Source: Streptomyces erythrochromogenes
GTDB lineage: Bacteria > Actinomycetota > Actinomycetes > Streptomycetales > Streptomycetaceae
DNA length: 64,000 nt
Assembly (NCBI RefSeq): GCF_036170895.1
Contig: NZ_CP108036.1
Location: 8,219,501-8,283,500 of the forward strand
Direction of reading: 5' to 3'
Shown in pieces: positions 15,836 through 24,294 of this stretch. The translations under genes and the position numbers were made by a program. Under the pieces are notes generated by a model that searched no databases, was not told the DNA's origin, and worked only from the letters and a program-made list of their open reading frames with translations. The stretch's first letter is position 1, and each line of letters begins with the position of its first letter.

Positions 15836-16171
15836 AGCGACCCCTTACTGCTTGAAGCCGGCCGGTCCTACGTCCCGGATGCACGAAGATCCACGCCGAG
15901 GCAGCACCCGACAGTTCACATTGCACCACGAGCCCCCGGAGCCCGGCACCCTGCCGCCACCAGCCCAGGAGGCGGCTGTCGGCCATGGGCGCTGACCGCC
16001 GGCCGGTTGTCCGGGCCTTGCCGCGGTCCCGGCGCGGTGGACCCGGCGGGAGGCGTACCGGACGGCGCCCTGCGGCTGCTTCCCCGGTGCTGTCGTCCGC
16101 CCGGTTCCGCCCGGACCGCTCGCGGGGAGAGCGGGCACGCCCCTGCGCCGAACCTTCTGCGCTCGGCGGAG
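15836..16171. other. Intergenic region without recognised gene
   Basis: Between the SpoIIE-type phosphatase start and the stop of the VOC gene. Frames here are GC-rich shadows without family resemblance. It should contain the promoter of the phosphatase gene and the 3' end of the VOC transcript; I see no strong hairpin. Confidence 0.4.
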
Positions 16172-16966
16172 TCACCCCTGTGGTGCCAGCACGGTGAACA
16201 GGGCGCCCTCCGGGTCGCGGAGGGTGACCCATCGGCCGGCGCTGGAAGTCTCCACCGGGGAGGCGATACTCCCGCCCGCAGCGGTGGCCGCCGCGACAGC
16301 GGCCTCCAGGTCGGGCACGCGGAAGTGGACGTGCCACCGTGGACGGACGTGCGGGTCGGGATCCTTGTCCACCGCTCCGCCACTGATCAGTGCCACCGTG
16401 TCGTTGCCGTGGCGCAGGACGACGTGGTCGTGTTCGTAGGCCACCACGCAGGACGTGGGCGATTCGCCGGCCCAGTCCAGGACCTCCCCGTAGAAAATGG
16501 CGGCGGTGAAGGCGTCGCGCGTACGGAGTTCCAGCCAGGCGGGAGCGGTGCCGCGGCCCACCCTCCACTGCCGGAAGATCTCGCCCTGCCAGAGCCCGAA
16601 GACCGCCCCGTCGGGGTCAGCCGCCAGGACGGCCCGGCCCGCCCCGAAGGACAGGGGGCCCACCGCGACGGTGGCGCCGCGCTCGCGGATGCGCGAGGCG
16701 GTCACGTCGGCGTCGTCGACGGCGAAATACGGCGTCCAGGCGGCGGGCAGCGACAGATTCTCGGGAGCCACGAAACCAGCCACGGGAGCGCCGTCGCGAA
16801 AGGCGAAAGAGAACCACTCGCCGAGCCGGGTCCGTCGGAACGTCCAGCCCAGCACGGCACCGTAGAACCGCTGAGCGGAATCGAGATCTCCCGTCACCAG
16901 GCTCACCCAACAGGGTGCGCCTCTGACCTCATTGCTTGACGTGGACACCGAAAGGAGCCGCCTCAT
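16172..16966 (-). CDS. Double-domain VOC (glyoxalase/bleomycin-resistance fold) protein
   Basis: A 264-residue soluble protein with two vicinal-oxygen-chelate domains. The first begins CWVSLVTGDLDSAQRFYGAV and ends DPDGAVFGLWQ; the second begins AWLELRTRDAFTAAIFYGEV and ends RWVTLRDPEGALFTVLAPQ. Such two-domain proteins bind metal and small molecules; members include hydroxylases, dioxygenases and antibiotic-binding proteins, so the substrate cannot be named. I chose ATG 16966 (MRRLLSVSTSSNE) over the longer frame, whose extra 37 residues look non-coding. Confidence 0.87.
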   Translation of the reverse strand: MRRLLSVSTSSNEVRGAPCWVSLVTGDLDSAQRFYGAVLGWTFRRTRLGEWFSFAFRDGAPVAGFVAPENLSLPAAWTPYFAVDDADVTASRIRERGATVAVGPLSFGAGRAVLAADPDGAVFGLWQGEIFRQWRVGRGTAPAWLELRTRDAFTAAIFYGEVLDWAGESPTSCVVAYEHDHVVLRHGNDTVALISGGAVDKDPDPHVRPRWHVHFRVPDLEAAVAAATAAGGSIASPVETSSAGRWVTLRDPEGALFTVLAPQG

Positions 16967-17331
16967 TCCGACGCTCGTGGGACCTTCCCACAGTAGCCCC
17001 GCCAGTGCGTCAACGCGGTGAGGTGTGGCGTTCCGACCTGCGAGCGCGCCGCCTCGCGCACCAATCCGGGCTGCCACCCCACGCTCCCTCCGATCGCGGG
17101 ATTCGGCGTCCTTGCTGGGCCATCTCGATCACCTCCTTCCTCACCTTCCGGCCTTTTGGTTCGGGAGAATTCTCATGGCGTGGAGGAATGCGGAATGAGG
17201 GACCCGGTCTAGTCGGATCCTCCGAAGATCGGCGCTCTTTCGGGTGGGGCGTCTCGGTCAGGGCAGGCGCAGTACGTCATCGATCGCTGTGGCTCGCTCC
17301 GCGAGCGAGCCGCCGCGAAACCGGAGGTACG
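16967..17331. other. Intergenic region between divergent genes
   Basis: A divergent gap between the VOC gene and the methyltransferase gene. It contains a short palindrome (GAGAATTCTC at about 17164-17173) in a locally AT-richer patch that could be part of a promoter. No gene is recognisable. Confidence 0.4.
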
Positions 17332-18018
17332 GTGCCCAGTAAAGCTCTTTCCTCGACCACGCTGCCCGCCGCTCTGTTGGCCCTGCCGGGCGTCTACCAT
17401 CCGCAGGCGGACACCAGGCTGCTCGCCGCGGCACTCGCCGACGAGGACCTCGGGTCCGGTACCGAGGTCCTGGAGATCGGTACGGGCACCGGAGCCCTCG
17501 CGCTGCACGCCGCGACCAGGGGCGCCCGGGTGACGGCAGTCGACGTGTCCTGGCCCGCGGTGGCCACGGCCCGGCTGAACGCCTGGCTGCACCGTCTACC
17601 GCTGAGCGTCCTGCACGGGGATTTCGAGGCACGCACCACGGGACGGCGTTTCGACGTCGTCTTCTCGAACCCCCCGTACGTCCCCGCCCCCGACAGCCGG
17701 CCGCCCTCGCGCGGGCCGGAACGGGCCTGGGACGCCGGACCCGACGGGCGCGCGGTCATCGACCGGATCTGCGCGGACGCCCCGGGCCTGCTGCTGCCGG
17801 GCGGAGTCCTCCTCATGGTGCATTCGGGGATGTGCGGTGCCGAGGAGACCGTCGACCGGCTGGCGGGGGCAGGGCTGGCCGCGCAGGTCACGGCGACGGC
17901 ATCCGTGCCGTGGGGCCCCGTACTGCGGTCGCGACGGTCCTGGCTGGAACAGCAGGGCCTGGTCGCCGAAGCGGACGAACGGGAAGAACTGGTGGTGATC
18001 CGTGCCCAGCGATCCTGA
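17332..18018 (+). CDS. HemK/PrmC-like SAM-dependent methyltransferase
   Basis: A 228-residue class I methyltransferase of the HemK2/MTQ2-like group. Motif I is VLEIGTGTGALALHAA, the acidic cofactor residue is in VTAVDVS, and the catalytic motif FSNPPYVPAP is the N-P-P-Y of enzymes that methylate glutamine or other planar amides. Related release-factor methylases carry an extra N-terminal domain that is missing here, so the target may be a small molecule or another protein. The GTG at 17332 has GGAGG 5 bases upstream. In related genomes this gene often precedes CDGSH and haem-oxygenase-like genes, and remnants of that order are seen here. Confidence 0.86.
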   Translation: MPSKALSSTTLPAALLALPGVYHPQADTRLLAAALADEDLGSGTEVLEIGTGTGALALHAATRGARVTAVDVSWPAVATARLNAWLHRLPLSVLHGDFEARTTGRRFDVVFSNPPYVPAPDSRPPSRGPERAWDAGPDGRAVIDRICADAPGLLLPGGVLLMVHSGMCGAEETVDRLAGAGLAAQVTATASVPWGPVLRSRRSWLEQQGLVAEADEREELVVIRAQRS

Positions 18019-18145
18019 CCCCACCCCGTGCCCGGTCCCCGTCCCGGGGGACGACCTGCCGCCGCAGCCGCGTGTACCCGCGGTGCGCCACCACCGTCGC
18101 GCCCGCGAACGAGCCTCGTCAGCGCCCGAGAACAGGAACCCCGCA
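18002..18145 (+). pseudogene. CDGSH iron-sulfur protein remnant
   Basis: A GTG at 18002, overlapping the methyltransferase stop, opens a frame PSDPDPTPCPVPVPGDDLPP that resembles the start of a small CDGSH protein. The body of that protein is gone. One frame over, at 18051-18095, the sequence reads T-T-C-R-R-S-R-V-Y-P-R-C-A-T-T, matching the CDGSH cluster-binding block (C-x-C-x2-S-x3-P-x-C-D-x-S-H) but lacking the first Cys, the Asp and the His. This fits an internal deletion plus point changes. A functional 2Fe-2S site is not possible. Confidence 0.5.
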
Positions 18146-19173
18146 TGACCCCTCCCAGCCAGACCGTCACCGCAACCGCCGCCGGCCCCCGTCTCGTAGA
18201 CGGGCGGGGCGAGCTCTCCGACGCCGTGGTTCGGGCCCTGCGGAAGGGCTCCCCCCTGGTGCACGCGCCGGGATCCGTACTGAAGGCCAACCCGTGGGGT
18301 GAGGACCTCCAGCTCGCCCTCTACCTGCTGTACGAACTGCACTACCGCGGCTTCGAGGAGGTGGACGACGCACGTGAATGGGACCCGGACCTGCTGCGTC
18401 TGCGCCAGGCCATGGAGGCCCGCTTCCTGCACGCCCTGCGCACCGAGCTCTCCGACGCCCCCGGGTCGGTGGCGGACGCCTTCGGCCCGCTGCTCGTCGA
18501 GCCCCTCGACCTCTCCGGCAGCCTCAGCCGCCACCTCGAAACCCAGGGTGAGCTCTGGCAGTTGCGCGAGTACGCGGCCCTGCGCTCCCTCTACCACCTC
18601 AAGGAGGCAGACCCGCACGTCTGGGTCGTCCCCCGCCTCACCGGCCGCGCGAAGGCCGCGATGGTGGCCATCGAGTACGACGAGTTCGGCGCCGGCCGCG
18701 CCGACCGCATCCACGCCCGGCTCTTCGCCGACCTCATGACCGACCTCGGGCTGGACCCCGCGTACGGCCGCTACCTGGACCAGGCACCGGCACCCCTGCT
18801 CGCCACCGTGAACCTGATGTCGCTCTTCGGGTTGCACCGGGCGCTTCGCGGAGCGCTCGTCGGTCACTTCGCGTGCGTCGAGGTCACCTCCTCACCCGGC
18901 TCGCGCCGCCTGGCCGCAGCCATGCGGCGCTGCGGCGCGGGGCCGGCAGCCGAGCACTTCTACGCCGAACACGTGGAGGCCGACGCCGTCCACGAGCAGG
19001 TCGTCCGCCACGAAGTCATCGGCGGCCTCCTCGCCGACGAGCCGGACCTCGAAGAGGACATCGCCTTCGGCTGCGCGGCGACCGTCCTGCTCGAAGACCG
19101 ACTCGCGAGCCACATCCGCGAAGCCTGGGACCACGAACGCAGCGCACTGCGCACGCCCCTGCCCGAGCACTAG
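18145..19173 (+). CDS. Iron-containing redox enzyme family protein (haem-oxygenase-like fold)
   Basis: A 342-residue soluble protein of the haem-oxygenase-like di-metal oxidase/oxygenase type. Candidate metal ligands lie in three helices: Glu/His in VAIEYDEFGAGRADRIHARL, and Glu/His in YAEHVEADAVHEQVVRHEVI. The substrate is unknown; relatives oxidise amino acids or fatty acids with O2. ATG 18145 has AGGAA nine bases upstream and overlaps the end of the CDGSH-remnant frame (ATGA). In many Streptomyces a CDGSH protein sits directly upstream, presumably as an electron carrier, and here it is broken. Confidence 0.85.
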   Translation: MTPPSQTVTATAAGPRLVDGRGELSDAVVRALRKGSPLVHAPGSVLKANPWGEDLQLALYLLYELHYRGFEEVDDAREWDPDLLRLRQAMEARFLHALRTELSDAPGSVADAFGPLLVEPLDLSGSLSRHLETQGELWQLREYAALRSLYHLKEADPHVWVVPRLTGRAKAAMVAIEYDEFGAGRADRIHARLFADLMTDLGLDPAYGRYLDQAPAPLLATVNLMSLFGLHRALRGALVGHFACVEVTSSPGSRRLAAAMRRCGAGPAAEHFYAEHVEADAVHEQVVRHEVIGGLLADEPDLEEDIAFGCAATVLLEDRLASHIREAWDHERSALRTPLPEH

Positions 19174-19178
19174 CGCGG

Positions 19179-19300
19179 GCGGGGGTCCGTGAGGGCGAGG
19201 ACGACCTCCCGCCCCGCCTCGTGCGTCAACTGGAACCCTTCCGGTGGGACTTCGCGACGTTCAAGGTCCACTGGGCGCTGCCGGCCTCCGGAGACGTCCG
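19179..19300 (+). pseudogene. C-terminal fragment of a second FAD-dependent oxidoreductase
   Basis: The frame that later encodes the flavoprotein at 19380 first reads ARAGVREGEDDLPPRLVRQL followed by EPFRWDFATFKVHWALP. This resembles an internal segment of phytoene-desaturase-like FAD oxidoreductases (R-x-D-x-A-T-F-K-V-D-W-A-L). There is no room for the FAD-binding N-terminus and the next residues are unrelated. It lies only 6 bases after the haem-oxygenase-like gene's stop, so an upstream deletion removed the rest. Confidence 0.5.
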
Positions 19301-19379
19301 TCCCGATTTCCGCGTGCATGGAACGGCCTGCCGGGGAAGGCGTGTCGGGGACCCGTACACCCGAGAAGGGACGGACACC

Positions 19380-20747
19380 ATGGCACGACCGAGGATCGTG
19401 GTCGTCGGCGCGGGCTTCGCCGGCGTCGCCTGCGTACGCCGCCTGGAGCGCACGCTTTCACCCGGAGAGGCGGAGATCCTGCTGGTCACTCCGTTCTCCT
19501 ACCAGCTCTACCTGCCCCTGCTGCCGCAGGTGGCCTCCGGAGTGCTCACCCCCCAGTCCGTCGCCGTGTCGCTGCGCCGCAGCCGCCGCCACCGGACCCG
19601 GATCGTGCCCGGCGGGGCCGTGGGCGTCGACACCCGGGCCAAGGTCTGCATCATCCGGAAGATCACCGGGGAGCTGGTGGACCAGCCGTACGACCGCCTG
19701 GTGCTCGCGCCGGGGAGCGTGACCCGCACCTTCGACATCCCCGGCCTGGCGGAGCACGGCCGCGGCATGAAGACGCTGGCCGAGGCGGCACACCTGCGCG
19801 ACCACGTGATCGCCCAGCTCGACCTCGCCGATGCCGCCGCACCCGGCTCTGCCGAACGGGCCTCACGGCTCGGCTTCGTCGTGGTGGGCGGTGGCTACGC
19901 GGGCACCGAGACGGCCGCCTCCCTGGAGCGGCTCACCGCGAACGCCGTCGGCCGCTACCCCCGCCTGGACGGGCGCGAGATCAGCTGGCACCTCGTGGAC
20001 GTGGCCCCGAAGCTGATGCCCGAGCTCGGCGACCGGCTGGGCCGGGCAGCCCTCGACGTGCTGCGCCGCCGCGGCATCGAGGTCTCCCTCGGCTCCTCCG
20101 TGGCCAAGGCGGGCCCCGAGGACGTCACCCTCACCGACGGCCGCGTGCTGCCCTGCCGCACCCTCATCTGGACCGCCGGCGTCGCCGCGAGCCCGCTCAT
20201 CGCCACGCTGGGCGCCGAGACCGCCAAGAGCGGCCGGCTCGTCGTCGCCCCGGACCTGCGGGTGCCGGGGGCGGACGGCGCGTTCGCGCTCGGTGACGCG
20301 GCCGCCGTCCCCGACCTCGCCGGCGGCGGCGACGGTGCGGTGTGCCCGCCCACCGCGCAACACGCCGAGCGCCAGGGCAAGGTCGCCGCCGACAACGTCG
20401 TCGCCACGCTGCGGGGCACGCCACTGCGTCCGTACGCCCACAAGGACCTCGGACTGGTCGTGGACCTCGGCGGCCGCGACGGCGTCTCCCGACCGCTCGG
20501 CATCGACCTGCGCGGAATGCCCGCCCAGGCCGTGGCCCGCGGCTACCACTGGGCGGCGCTGCGCACCGGCGCCGCGAAGACCCGGGTGTTGACCAACTGG
20601 CTCCTGAACGCCGTGGCCGGCGACGACTTCGTCCGGACCGGCTTCCAGACGTACAAACCGGGGACGCTGCGCGACTTCGAGTACACGAACCACTACCTCA
20701 CCCCGGAGGAGGTGCGGGCCCGCACGGTGTCCCACGGAGCCGGCTGA
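19380..20747 (+). CDS. NDH-2-like NAD(P)/FAD-dependent oxidoreductase
   Basis: A 455-residue flavoprotein of the type II NADH dehydrogenase-like family. The FAD site is RIVVVGAGFAGVACVRRLER, the pyridine-nucleotide site is FVVVGGGYAGTETAASLERL, and the late FAD motif is GAFALGDAAAVPD; LIWTAGVAASPL is also typical. The C-terminal stretch (FVRTGFQTYKPGTLRDFEYT) would be the membrane-surface contact. It could feed electrons from NADH to quinone, or act as a carotenoid- or iron-linked oxidoreductase. ATG 19380 is chosen from the start of the GxGxxG domain; its upstream frame belongs to a remnant. Confidence 0.88.
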   Translation: MARPRIVVVGAGFAGVACVRRLERTLSPGEAEILLVTPFSYQLYLPLLPQVASGVLTPQSVAVSLRRSRRHRTRIVPGGAVGVDTRAKVCIIRKITGELVDQPYDRLVLAPGSVTRTFDIPGLAEHGRGMKTLAEAAHLRDHVIAQLDLADAAAPGSAERASRLGFVVVGGGYAGTETAASLERLTANAVGRYPRLDGREISWHLVDVAPKLMPELGDRLGRAALDVLRRRGIEVSLGSSVAKAGPEDVTLTDGRVLPCRTLIWTAGVAASPLIATLGAETAKSGRLVVAPDLRVPGADGAFALGDAAAVPDLAGGGDGAVCPPTAQHAERQGKVAADNVVATLRGTPLRPYAHKDLGLVVDLGGRDGVSRPLGIDLRGMPAQAVARGYHWAALRTGAAKTRVLTNWLLNAVAGDDFVRTGFQTYKPGTLRDFEYTNHYLTPEEVRARTVSHGAG

Positions 20748-20850
20748 CAGCTCAGCAGGCCGGCGGAGTGCGGGGCCGGGGCGTGGGCCGAGGCCGTGGC
20801 GTTGCCGACACCGGGACGGGCGGCAAGCCCGCAGCGCGGGGCCGGAGTGG

Positions 20851-21345
20851 TCAGCGTTCCGCTGGCATGCCGTCCTCCAGCCGGGAAGCCTCGATCTCGG
20901 CCCACACGGCCTTCCCGGTCCCGTACGCCTGTGTGCCCCAGCGATCGGACAGGCGCTCCACGATGTACAGGCCGCGGCCGCCCGGGACGCCGCGTTGCGG
21001 CGCCGGGTGGCGGACGGGAGGGGTCGTCGTGCCGTCGTGGACCTCGATGTGCAAGGCGGTCTCATCCGCGATCAGGACGAGTTCGCGGCAGCCGTTCGCA
21101 TGCAGCGACGCGTTGGTCAGCAGTTCGGACACAAGGAGGAGGGTGTCCTCGGAGGTCTCGGTCTTGTCCCAGCCCCAGTCCCGCAGTGCCTGGCGGGTGA
21201 AGTCGCGGCCCCGGGCAACGGCCCCCGGGACGCCCACGAGGGCGAGCCGACGGCGCTGCCTCCCGGACGGAAGGCCAACGCTCATCGGACCGCTCGTCTG
21301 CGGTTCCTTCGTCTCCACTGTGGTCCCACCCCCGCGTTCACACAT
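20851..21345 (-). CDS. HATPase_c anti-sigma-type ATP-binding protein
   Basis: A 164-residue GHKL protein. The N box is LLLVSELLTNASLHANG, the G1 region is HIEVHDGTTTPPVRH and the G2 region is VPGGRGLYIVERLSDRWG, all intact, so it should bind ATP. Like other stand-alone RsbW-type proteins it probably sequesters a sigma factor or phosphorylates a STAS protein. It starts at ATG 21345 (MCERGGG); the longer frame upstream is non-coding. The SigB-class sigma factor gene lies just upstream on the same strand, about 255 bases away, making that protein a natural candidate target. Confidence 0.88.
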   Translation of the reverse strand: MCERGGGTTVETKEPQTSGPMSVGLPSGRQRRRLALVGVPGAVARGRDFTRQALRDWGWDKTETSEDTLLLVSELLTNASLHANGCRELVLIADETALHIEVHDGTTTPPVRHPAPQRGVPGGRGLYIVERLSDRWGTQAYGTGKAVWAEIEASRLEDGMPAER

Positions 21346-21600
21346 GGCCTCTGCTCCCGGCACCCGGCCCGTCCCGCGGTCGCGCCCGGCGTCATGGGCC
21401 GGTCGGATGCCCGCGGGTGGGGCGGGAAGCCTCGGCACGGTCGTGACAGTGTAGGGGACCCCCCGCCTCGGGGGCTTGCTTTGTGAAACGGCAGCGTGAG
21501 GCTGCCGGCGGTGCTGCGGAACTCGACCTGATCGCGAAGACGGTGGGTCGACCTCGGACCGCGGCACCGCGTTTCCCGGTAGGGACGTCATCGGTGGCCC

Positions 21601-22515
21601 CTACCCGGCGAGCATTCCGGCGCGAAGCCGGGCGAGAGTTCGGGACAGGAGGCGGGAGACCTGCATCTGCGAGATGCCCAGTTCGGCGCCGATCTCGGCC
21701 TGGGTCTTCTCCTGGCCGAAGCGCATCCGCAGGATCAGCCGGTCGCGCTCGTCCAGTTGTCGCAGCAGCGGAGCGAGGGTGTGGAAGTCCTCGAACAAGT
21801 CCATGGCGGGGTCGACATCGCCGACGAGCTCCGCCAGTGGCCGGGTGGTCCGGCCGGTCGAGGACGAAACGTCGCTGTCCGCGGCGGCGGTGTCGAGGGA
21901 GCCGCTCGTATAGCCGTTCGCGGCGATGAGTCCGTCGATGACCTGTTCCTCGGTCAGTTCGAGGTGCTGGGCCACCTCCTTGACCGTCGGCGCCCGGCCG
22001 AGGACGTCGGTCAGGGCCTCCTGGGCCTTGGCGAGCTCGCTGCGGAGTTCCTGGAGGCGGCGGGGAACGTGTACGGCCCAGGTGGTGTCGCGGAAGTGGC
22101 GCTTTATCTCACCGATGATGTACGGCAGGGCGAGCGTGGAGAACTCGACCTCGCGGTCGAGGTCGTAGCGGTCGATGGCCTTGATCAGGCCGATCGTGCC
22201 CACCTGGATGATGTCGTCCATGTCCAGGCCCCCGCCGAGCACGCGGGCCCGGAAGCGCCGTGCGGCGAACTGCACGAGGGACAGGTTCATCTCGATCAGG
22301 GTGTTGCGCGTGTACTGGTACTCGCGCGTGCCCTCCTCCAGCGTGCACAGTCTGCGGAAGAAGACGCGCGAGAGCTCGCGCGCGTCGCCTGGCGCCATCT
22401 CACGGGCGTTCTCCACTCGAACCGGTTCCCGGTCCTCCGCCGGTGTTCCCGGGGTACCCGTGACGTGCGATTCTTCTGCCCGGACGGGGCCCATCATGGT
22501 GGTCGAGCGAGACAT
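21601..22515 (-). CDS. SigB/SigF/SigG-family RNA polymerase sigma factor
   Basis: A 304-residue group 3 sigma factor. Region 2 is NLSLVQFAARRFRARVLGGG, then LDMDDIIQVGTIGLIKAIDR, and FSTLALPYIIGEIKRHFRDT. Region 3 is WAVHVPRRLQELRSELAKAQ. Region 4 has the helix-turn-helix KTQAEIGAELGISQMQVSRLL. Streptomyces members direct osmotic, oxidative and developmental stress regulons and are held by RsbW-type anti-sigma factors. A HATPase gene (20851) and a STAS gene (22666) flank it on the same strand, giving the full partner-switch set. Confidence 0.93.
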   Translation of the reverse strand: MSRSTTMMGPVRAEESHVTGTPGTPAEDREPVRVENAREMAPGDARELSRVFFRRLCTLEEGTREYQYTRNTLIEMNLSLVQFAARRFRARVLGGGLDMDDIIQVGTIGLIKAIDRYDLDREVEFSTLALPYIIGEIKRHFRDTTWAVHVPRRLQELRSELAKAQEALTDVLGRAPTVKEVAQHLELTEEQVIDGLIAANGYTSGSLDTAAADSDVSSSTGRTTRPLAELVGDVDPAMDLFEDFHTLAPLLRQLDERDRLILRMRFGQEKTQAEIGAELGISQMQVSRLLSRTLARLRAGMLAG

Positions 22516-22665
22516 GGCGACCGCTCCCTCCCAGTTGGCTAACGGCTGTCCGCCCCTTCTGCCCAGGCTTTGCGGTTCTACGCACGTGACGGGCGTCCGC
22601 TGTCGCCGGGCGGGTCCGGGCCGACAGGACGGCCGCAGGACACGGGGGTTGGGGCGAGCCCCTGG

Positions 22666-23004
22666 TCAGGCGGGCGTGGTGGGGAAGAGCTGGTCGGCTC
22701 CGGTCAGTTCCAGCAGCCGCGTCATCTGCCGGGAGGGACGGTGCAGATGGATGCGCCGTCCAAGGCCCTGAGCGGTGAGGCGGGCCTGGAGGAGGGCGTT
22801 GAGGCCGGCGGAGTCGCAGAAGGTGAGATCGGTTACGTCGACAACGATCTCGGCGTGTCCCTGGGGGCGGGTGACTTCGGCGTGCAGGGTTTCGCGCAGC
22901 CGGTCCGCGTGGTCGATGTCCATCTCGCCGCGGACGTGCACCATGACACCCTGTCCGGTGCGCTCCACCTGGAGACGGGCACGGCCGTCCTGGTCGTCTG
23001 CCAT
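22666..23004 (-). CDS. STAS domain anti-sigma factor antagonist
   Basis: A 112-residue RsbV-type antagonist. The fold runs VMVHVRGEMDIDHADRLRET, then EIVVDVTDLTFCDSAGLNAL, with the phosphoacceptor Ser in the intact D-S-A-G motif, and the C-terminal RLLELTGADQLF. Start ATG 23004 (MADDQD) follows a GAAGG site. It is encoded 150 bases upstream of the SigB-class sigma gene on the same strand, so it probably regulates the anti-sigma factor of that sigma. Confidence 0.92.
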   Translation of the reverse strand: MADDQDGRARLQVERTGQGVMVHVRGEMDIDHADRLRETLHAEVTRPQGHAEIVVDVTDLTFCDSAGLNALLQARLTAQGLGRRIHLHRPSRQMTRLLELTGADQLFPTTPA

Positions 23005-23120
23005 GACCTTCAGCCTAGGCGCAGGCCGGGCGTGTGGGTAGCACCCTGTGGCCGCGCCGCCGGCCGAGGGGCGCAGGACGTGTCCGGACACAAGGCCGGA
23101 GCCGGCTGCCGGCGCATGAA

Positions 23121-24146
23121 ATGCCGCGGGCGAAGCATGCGCTGGAGATGGAATGTGTCATTTACGACCAGGGATCGGGACAGTCGGAGCACGTGGAGTG
23201 CGAGCTGCCGGACGACGCCTGTCAGTCCGTCCTCAAGCGACTGCGGGGCTTGGGAGTCGGCGAGTTCGCCTGGCTCCGGCTGGCAGCCCCGTCGGAAGGT
23301 GAGCTGGTCGAGCTGGCCGAGGAACTGGGCCTGCATCCGCTGGCTGTCGAGGACGCGCTCCACGGGCGGCAGCGTCCGAAGGGCGAGCGCTTCGGCGGGG
23401 TCCTGGCCGTCGCGCTGAAGACCCTCCGGTATGTGGAAGAGGAAACGGCGGTGGAGACCGGCGACATCATGATCTTCGTTGGACCTCGCAGCGTACTCAC
23501 CGTGAGCCACGGAACGATCGATCCCTGCAGCGAGGCCGCCCGCCGGCTGGACGCCGATCCGGCCATGCTGCGCCACGGCCCCAGGGCTGTGCTGCACGCC
23601 GTACTGGACGTCGCCGTCGATGCGTACAGCGGCGCCGCCCGGAGGGTGCGCGCCACGCTCAACCGGCTCGAGGACGAGGTGTTCTCGACTTCCCGCGTCG
23701 ACCACACCGGGAGCATCTACTCCCTCAAGCGCGAGGTCCGTGAGTTCCGTGACGCCGTGCAGCCACTCGTTCCGGTGGTCCAAGGCCTCCTGTCCGGCGG
23801 CCCGGGGGAGGAGGACCACCAGCCGAAGATCGCCCCGTACATCCGTGACGTCGCCGACCACCTGCACCGCACGGACATCGAGGTGCGGACCCTGGACGAA
23901 CTGCTGGACTCGGTGCTCGGCGCGCAGCAGGCCCGGGTGGGCACCTGGCAGAACGACGACATGCGACGCATCTCGGCGTGGGCGGCGATCTTCGCGGTTC
24001 CCACGATGGTCGCCGGCGTCTACGGCATGAACTTCGAGCACATGCCGGAACTCGGCTGGACCTACGGCTATCCGCTCGCCGTCGGTCTCATGGCGCTCGC
24101 GGCCGGCGCCCTCTACCGGGCCTTCCGCCGCAACGGCTGGCTGTAG
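23121..24146 (+). CDS. CorA-family magnesium/cobalt transporter
   Basis: A 341-residue divalent cation channel. The long cytoplasmic funnel contains LHPLAVEDAL, and the pore region near the C-terminus has the signature Y-G-M-N-F in MVAGVYGMNFEHMPELGW between two membrane helices (ISAWAAIFAVPTMVAGVYGM and GYPLAVGLMALAAGALY). Family length is normal. The start is uncertain: ATG 23121 (MPRAKHALEM) or ATG 23148 (MECVIYDQ); neither has an ideal ribosome site. It diverges from the STAS gene, with 117 bases between. Confidence 0.9.
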   Translation: MPRAKHALEMECVIYDQGSGQSEHVECELPDDACQSVLKRLRGLGVGEFAWLRLAAPSEGELVELAEELGLHPLAVEDALHGRQRPKGERFGGVLAVALKTLRYVEEETAVETGDIMIFVGPRSVLTVSHGTIDPCSEAARRLDADPAMLRHGPRAVLHAVLDVAVDAYSGAARRVRATLNRLEDEVFSTSRVDHTGSIYSLKREVREFRDAVQPLVPVVQGLLSGGPGEEDHQPKIAPYIRDVADHLHRTDIEVRTLDELLDSVLGAQQARVGTWQNDDMRRISAWAAIFAVPTMVAGVYGMNFEHMPELGWTYGYPLAVGLMALAAGALYRAFRRNGWL

Positions 24147-24294
24147 GGACCGGTGCCGGGGCCAGGGTCCCGCCACGGGCAGGTGTGGCGGCCGGCCACC
24201 GCCGGGACGCGGGCCGATCGACGCCCCTGCGGAGGAGGCCCGGTTTCTCGTCCCCCGCGGACATGAGTGGCGCCGCGGTGGATAGCCGCAGGGT

